Shown one piece after another: positions 16,264 to 19,299 of a DNA stretch of 19,299 bases. The stretch is from NCBI GenBank assembly GCA_038241115.1, contig JBBRGA010000068.1, forward strand, positions 1 to 19,299. Direction: 5' to 3'. The notes beneath the pieces were generated by a model. The model saw only the letters and a program-made list of their open reading frames with translations. It was not told where the DNA came from and searched no databases. The DNA is from JANYJJ01 sp038241115. GTDB lineage: Bacteria > Pseudomonadota > Gammaproteobacteria > Burkholderiales > Burkholderiaceae_C. The translations under genes were made by a program, and so were the position numbers. Each line of letters begins with the position of its first letter. Position 1 is the stretch's first letter.

Positions 16264-16386
16264 ATGAGCGCTGACAAAGACCGTGGTATTCGCCGTGAAA
16301 AACAAAAACGCGCCAAAGCGCTGAAACGCGAGGCCAAGCAACAACAGCCCACGCCTGTCCAAGCGGCAGCAGCATCCGCCAAATAA
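16264..16386 (+). CDS. Small Lys/Arg-rich hypothetical protein (40 aa)
   Basis: ATG 16264 to TAA 16384-16386. The product starts MSADKDRGIRREKQKRAKAL and continues KREAKQQQ, then a Pro/Ala-rich tail ending ASAK. The N-terminal 28 residues are a highly charged, probably helical basic segment. I do not recognise a family. In favour of a real gene are the clean ATG, the strongly biased composition and a short intergenic setting; against it are the weak ribosome binding site (AGAG about 6 bases upstream) and its size. A nucleic-acid- or ribosome-associated role would suit the charge, but this is only a guess. Confidence 0.45.
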   Translation: MSADKDRGIRREKQKRAKALKREAKQQQPTPVQAAAASAK

Positions 16387-16653
16387 AGCGGTCCGCTGTA
16401 AAGGTTTTTATGCCTCTGGCGGCTCTGGCGCTGAAGACTGCGCGCGCATCCGACGCGTCCCTCTCGGCGTCCAAAATTTAGCGTGGCAAGAACACCCGCT
16501 TGAGCTCGGGAAAGTTTGAACGACGGGCGTATCGGCAAGCGGACAAGGTTCGCTCCGCCCTGCGCGCTCAAGCTGGAGCAATGACGCGCCGATATACCAA
16601 GCTCACGGCGGCGTACCTGAGTGCCCGCTGGCCTGCTACCCCGGGGATCGTTC

Positions 16654-18318
16654 ATGCAAGCATGGCTGACTTCACTGAACCGTTTTTTTCCTCTGCGTTA
16701 CAGCGCCTGGTTGGGGTGTGTCGCAGGGTTGGTGCTGAGCCTGTTTGTGTGGGTGACTTCGAGTTCGCCTTCGGGCGCGGCGTCTGCGATGGGCTTCGTT
16801 GCACTGATCGCGCTGGGCTTTCGCGATGTGCGTCAAACCAAGCATTCCATTTTGCGAAATTACCCGATCATCGGGCACCTGAGATTCTTGTTTGAGTTTG
16901 TGCGGCCGGAGATCCGGCAGTACTTTATAGAGGCGGACAACGACGCCGCGCCGTTTTCGCGCCAGCAACGTTCGCTGGTCTACCAACGCGCCAAAGGCGA
17001 GCCTGACAAAAGGCCGTTTGGCACGCAACTCGATGTGGGCGCGGTGGGCTACGAGTGGATCAACCATTCGGTCGCGCCCACCACGTTGCCCACGCATGAC
17101 TTTCGCGTGGTTGTAGGCGAAAACACAGCACATCCGTATCACGCCAGCGTGTTCAACATTTCAGCGATGAGCTTTGGCGCGTTGTCGGCCAACGCGATCT
17201 TGGCGCTGAACGCCGGGGCAAAAAAAGGCGGTTTCGCGCACGACACCGGCGAAGGCTCAATCAGCCGCCATCACACCGAACACGGCGGCGACTTGGTGTG
17301 GGAAATCGGTTCGGGCTACTTCGGCTGCCGCAACGAAGACGGCAGTTTCAATGCCGACAAATTCAAAGCCAACGCGGTCAATCCGCAAGTCAAGATGATT
17401 GAGCTCAAGCTCAGTCAAGGCGCCAAGCCCGGTCACGGCGGCGTGCTGCCCGGCCCCAAAGTCACGCTCGAGATTGCCGAGGCGCGCGGCGTTCCCGCCT
17501 GGCAAGACTGTGTCAGCCCGGCAGCGCACAGCGCGTTTTCCACACCGATAGAAATGATGCATTTCATCGAGCGCCTGCGCGGCTTGTCCGGCGGCAAACC
17601 CACCGGCTTCAAGCTGTGCATCGGTCATCCGTGGGAATGGTTCGCGCTGTGCAAAGCCATGCTCGAGACCGGTATCACGCCCGACTTCATCGTCATTGAC
17701 GGGGCAGAAGGCGGCACCGGCGCGGCACCGCTCGAGTTCACCGACCACGTCGGCGTCCCGCTGCAAGAAGGCCTGCTGTTGGTGCACAACACGCTGACCG
17801 GCTTGAACCTGCGCAGCAAAATCAAACTGGGCTGCGCCGGCAAGGTGGTCAGCGCCTTCGACATCGCCCGCATGATGGCGCTGGGCGCCGACTGGTGCAA
17901 TGCGGCGCGCGGTTTCATGTTTGCGCTGGGCTGCATCCAAGCCCAAACCTGCCACACCGGCGACTGCCCCACAGGAGTCACCACGCAAGACCCGCAGCGT
18001 CAAAAAGCGCTGGTGGTGAACACCAAGACCGAGCGCGTTTATCAGTTCCATCAGAACACGCTGCACGCCCTGAAAGAACTGGTGCAGGCAGCCGGGCTGC
18101 ACCACCCCAAAGACATCACAGCGCGCCACATCGTGCGACGTTGCAGCGAGCACGAAATCAAACTGCTGGCCAATTCTTTGCCATTTGTCACGCCGGGTGC
18201 GCTGCTGGACTTCGAACAAAACGCCACCAACGAACAGGCCCATCAAATGACCCAGGCGGTGTTTCGACTGTATTGGCCCATGGCGCAGGCCAGCAGCTTT
18301 GCGGTGGCTGAAAGCTGA
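16654..18318 (+). CDS. FMN-binding glutamate-synthase-family protein, membrane-anchored
   Basis: 554 residues from ATG 16654, which has a GGGGA ribosome binding site (16643-16647); a GTG at 16621 is the only earlier in-frame start. The N-terminus has two hydrophobic segments (about 16-33 GCVAGLVLSLFVWVTS and 39-52 SAMGFVALIALGF), so it is probably anchored in the inner membrane. The rest is the central FMN barrel of GltB (Glu_synthase domain): AMSFGALSANAILALNAGAK, SQGAKPGHGGVLPG, VIDGAEGGTGAAPLEF, and GCAGKVVSAFDIARMMALGA. The [3Fe-4S] cysteines match GltB spacing: Cys427-x5-Cys433-x4-Cys438 (CIQAQTCHTGDC). There is no glutamine amidotransferase domain, so it is not a complete glutamate synthase; the natural reaction of this stand-alone class is unknown to me. 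Confidence 0.92.
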   Translation: MQAWLTSLNRFFPLRYSAWLGCVAGLVLSLFVWVTSSSPSGAASAMGFVALIALGFRDVRQTKHSILRNYPIIGHLRFLFEFVRPEIRQYFIEADNDAAPFSRQQRSLVYQRAKGEPDKRPFGTQLDVGAVGYEWINHSVAPTTLPTHDFRVVVGENTAHPYHASVFNISAMSFGALSANAILALNAGAKKGGFAHDTGEGSISRHHTEHGGDLVWEIGSGYFGCRNEDGSFNADKFKANAVNPQVKMIELKLSQGAKPGHGGVLPGPKVTLEIAEARGVPAWQDCVSPAAHSAFSTPIEMMHFIERLRGLSGGKPTGFKLCIGHPWEWFALCKAMLETGITPDFIVIDGAEGGTGAAPLEFTDHVGVPLQEGLLLVHNTLTGLNLRSKIKLGCAGKVVSAFDIARMMALGADWCNAARGFMFALGCIQAQTCHTGDCPTGVTTQDPQRQKALVVNTKTERVYQFHQNTLHALKELVQAAGLHHPKDITARHIVRRCSEHEIKLLANSLPFVTPGALLDFEQNATNEQAHQMTQAVFRLYWPMAQASSFAVAES

Positions 18319-18339
18319 GGTTCGCGCCGCCGCGCAACC

Positions 18340-18560
18340 GCCGCCGAGGGCTCTTTCTCTGCGAGCCTACCTGACGCGTACTTGTGCAAGATGCTTGCAA
18401 TCAGCGTTTGGTAAGACTTGCCCTCAGCCAGTGGCTTGATGGCAGTCGCTCTGGCTGCAGCACGCAACCGCAGCAATTCAACTTTGCTCTCGGTGGGCTT
18501 CAGTTTGCCTGTCTCGTCGGCTTCACCTACTTCCAGTTCGCAGGGATCAGGCTTAGATAT
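18340..18560 (-). pseudogene. Decayed ribbon-helix-helix (CopG/BrnA-like) antitoxin gene
   Basis: On the minus strand the frame reads ISKPDPCELEVGEADETGKL, then ...ELLRLRAAARATAIK, and directly PLAEGKSYQTLIASILHKYA SGRL. The first and last parts match the antitoxin family that ends YQTLIxSxLHKYxxGRL. The stretch normally between (xxRVNIRLSSxDLxxIQxxA, the DNA-binding strand and first helix) is missing: an in-frame deletion of about 20 residues at 18434/18435. The start codon position, 7 bases after AAGGAG (18568-18573), is ATA (18558-18560), not ATG. The frame then runs past its expected end into the antisense of the neighbouring gene. Three lesions make a functional antitoxin very unlikely. 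Confidence 0.75.
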
Positions 18561-18750
18561 CGTCTGACTCCTTCGCGACGAAATTGCGCGTGGCTTTGCG
18601 GCTGGGAATGATGGTCTTGAGAAAGGAGTGATCTTCCGTTTCTATGAACGGCACCAGGAAAGCGCAGCTTGCGACTTCAACCACCATGATTTTTGCCTGG
18701 GTACTTCGTCGGATTCTGGTGCGGCACGATGACTAACAAGCGTGGCGGTG
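18553..18750 (-). pseudogene. Truncated, frameshifted BrnT-like toxin gene
   Basis: The 3' half of the toxin normally encoded just before this antitoxin type is readable. After IMVVEVASCA comes FLVPFIETEDHSFLKTIIPS and RKATRNFVAKESDDI, ending at TAA 18553-18555; FLKTIIPSRKAT is the family's signature end. Upstream, in another frame, LLVIVPHQNPTKYPG corresponds to the preceding conserved HPNxxKYPGQK part, so a net 2-base loss near 18690-18697 shifts the frame. The first half of the gene is absent; repeat copy 1 begins at 18753, right where the homology ends. The remnant shows a former type II toxin-antitoxin pair at this site. Confidence 0.72.
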
Positions 18751-18752
18751 CC

Positions 18753-18930
18753 GCTCAGCTTGGGACTTCGATACCTCAGCCCGAACGGGATGGGGGTTGT
18801 GTTTCCAGTTTCGGTCTGAGAACAGTGGCTTGCAAACCTAACCTACAGAGGCAAAGCGCGCTGGGCTGACGACCGATTTCTGGGTACCCACAGCATGAGG
18901 GCGTTGGCCCTGCGTGCTTTGACGTTCGCG
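18753..18930. repeat. Imperfect direct repeat, copy 1 (~178 bp)
   Basis: Copy 1 of two similar units; the first 36 bp (starting GCTCAGCTTGGGACTTCGAT) are identical to copy 2 and overall identity is roughly 85% by eye. It holds a conserved small stem AGGGC-GTTG-GCCCT (18898-18911). Weak similarity may continue about 25 bp past the end. The opening motif resembles the dispersed TTCGACAGGCTCAGCCCGAA type of repeat common in betaproteobacteria. No protein is recognisable in it. It abuts the toxin remnant. Confidence 0.85.
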
Positions 18931-18995
18931 CTGACAGTGCCGGGCTTTTTGAAATGACAGCGATCACGCGAATAAATCATGAGCGAAGCTATGGT

Positions 18996-19172
18996 GCTCA
19001 GCTTGGGACTTCGATACCTCAGCCCGAACGGACTGGAGTTGTGTTTCCAGTTTCGGAAACGGAACGATGACTTCCAAACCACACCACCAGCGGCAAAGCG
19101 CGCAGGGCTGACGACCGATTTCTGGGTGCCCCCAGCATGAGGGCGTTGGCCCTGCGCACTTTGACGTTCGCG
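18996..19172. repeat. Imperfect direct repeat, copy 2 (~177 bp)
   Basis: Same orientation as copy 1, 243 bp downstream start-to-start. It keeps the AGGGC-GTTG-GCCCT stem (19140-19153). An additional hairpin, clearer here than in copy 1, pairs ACTGGA (19032-19037) with TCCAGT (19046-19051), extended by CCGAA/TTCGG around a 3-nt bulge. The 65-bp stretch between the copies (18931-18995) shows nothing I can identify. Confidence 0.85.
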
Positions 19173-19230
19173 CCTCAGATGCTGGGTTATTCAGAATCCT
19201 GCCACCAAAACCCGGTTAGCAGCGACCTGC

Positions 19231-19299
19231 TCAAGGCTTCGGCGGCGCCGTGTCGATGAAGCTGACGCGCAGTGCCAGTTTGTCGCTGAGCTTGGTCAG
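19231..19299 (-). CDS. C-terminal fragment of an unidentified protein
   Basis: A minus-strand frame entering from the right edge reads LTKLSDKLALRVSFIDTAPP KP and stops at TGA (19231-19233). Only 22 codons are visible. The pattern (alternating residues ending in a Pro-rich tail) would suit the last strand of a beta-rich outer-membrane protein, but it is too short to identify and may be chance. Confidence 0.3.
   Translation of the reverse strand: MTKLSDKLALRVSFIDTAPPKP

Noticed and set aside
16245..16655. Minus-strand frame of 136 codons and overlapping plus-strand frame 16500-16895
   Set aside because: Both overlap the small basic ORF or the FMN protein start and lack family resemblance or ribosome binding sites.
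17257..18246. Minus-strand frame of 329 codons opposite the GltB-like gene
   Set aside because: Antisense shadow of a strongly conserved FMN/Fe-S protein.
18776..19082. Minus-strand frames of 63 and 79 codons within the repeats
   Set aside because: They follow the repeat sequence in different frames in the two copies, so there is no sign of coding conservation.
18753..19172. CRISPR-like repeats
   Set aside because: Only two units, each about 178 bp and imperfect, with a 65-bp unrelated gap; no short regular repeat-spacer pattern and no cas genes.

Overview
The window looks like chromosome from a betaproteobacterium of the order Burkholderiales, probably Comamonadaceae-like. The grounds are moderately high GC, densely packed genes, a Burkholderiales-type general porin, a MetX/MetW methionine gene and closely matching homologues known from that group. 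No rRNA, tRNA, CRISPR array, intact insertion sequence or phage gene was seen.

Layout. (1) Positions 1-6138, minus strand: a seven-gene operon reading FAD-dependent oxidoreductase, DUF1365, Cfa-family lipid methyltransferase, chalcone-isomerase-like protein, MFS transporter, DUF3833 lipoprotein, and the start of a short-chain dehydrogenase. Most junctions are 4-bp stop/start overlaps. This set is the membrane-lipid-modification cluster found in singlet-oxygen/light stress regulons of other proteobacteria. (2) Positions 6139-7152: a structured 363-bp leader, then a periplasmic glutathione peroxidase on the minus strand. (3) Positions 7243-9937, plus strand: a MerR-type regulator carrying the complete B12-photoreceptor signature of CarH/LitR, then a DUF2256 zinc-ribbon protein and an iron-sulfur photolyase, translationally coupled. 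A ferritin-like, desaturase-like di-iron protein follows (10022-10939). (4) Positions 10941-14131, minus strand: a YpfH-like esterase lacking its catalytic serine, a porin with a clear terminator, and a close relative of methyl parathion hydrolase that carries the ancestral lactonase-type active-site residues. (5) Positions 14266-16041, minus strand: metX and metW fused into one reading frame, with a terminator-like hairpin in the leader. (6) Positions 16264-18318, plus strand: a tiny basic ORF and a membrane-anchored GltB-like FMN protein. (7) Positions 18319-19299: a decayed toxin-antitoxin pair broken by one of two imperfect ~178-bp direct repeats, and a fragment of a gene running off the end.

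How the genes may work together: regions 1-3 read as one light and photo-oxidative stress island. A cobalamin light sensor sits between a DNA-repair photolyase, a peroxidase and a lipid-remodelling operon. The analogous genes elsewhere are often controlled by sigma-E/ChrR, which is not present in this window. Regulation of the whole island by the B12 sensor is inference from position and from known LitR/CarH systems; I could not identify a shared operator by eye.
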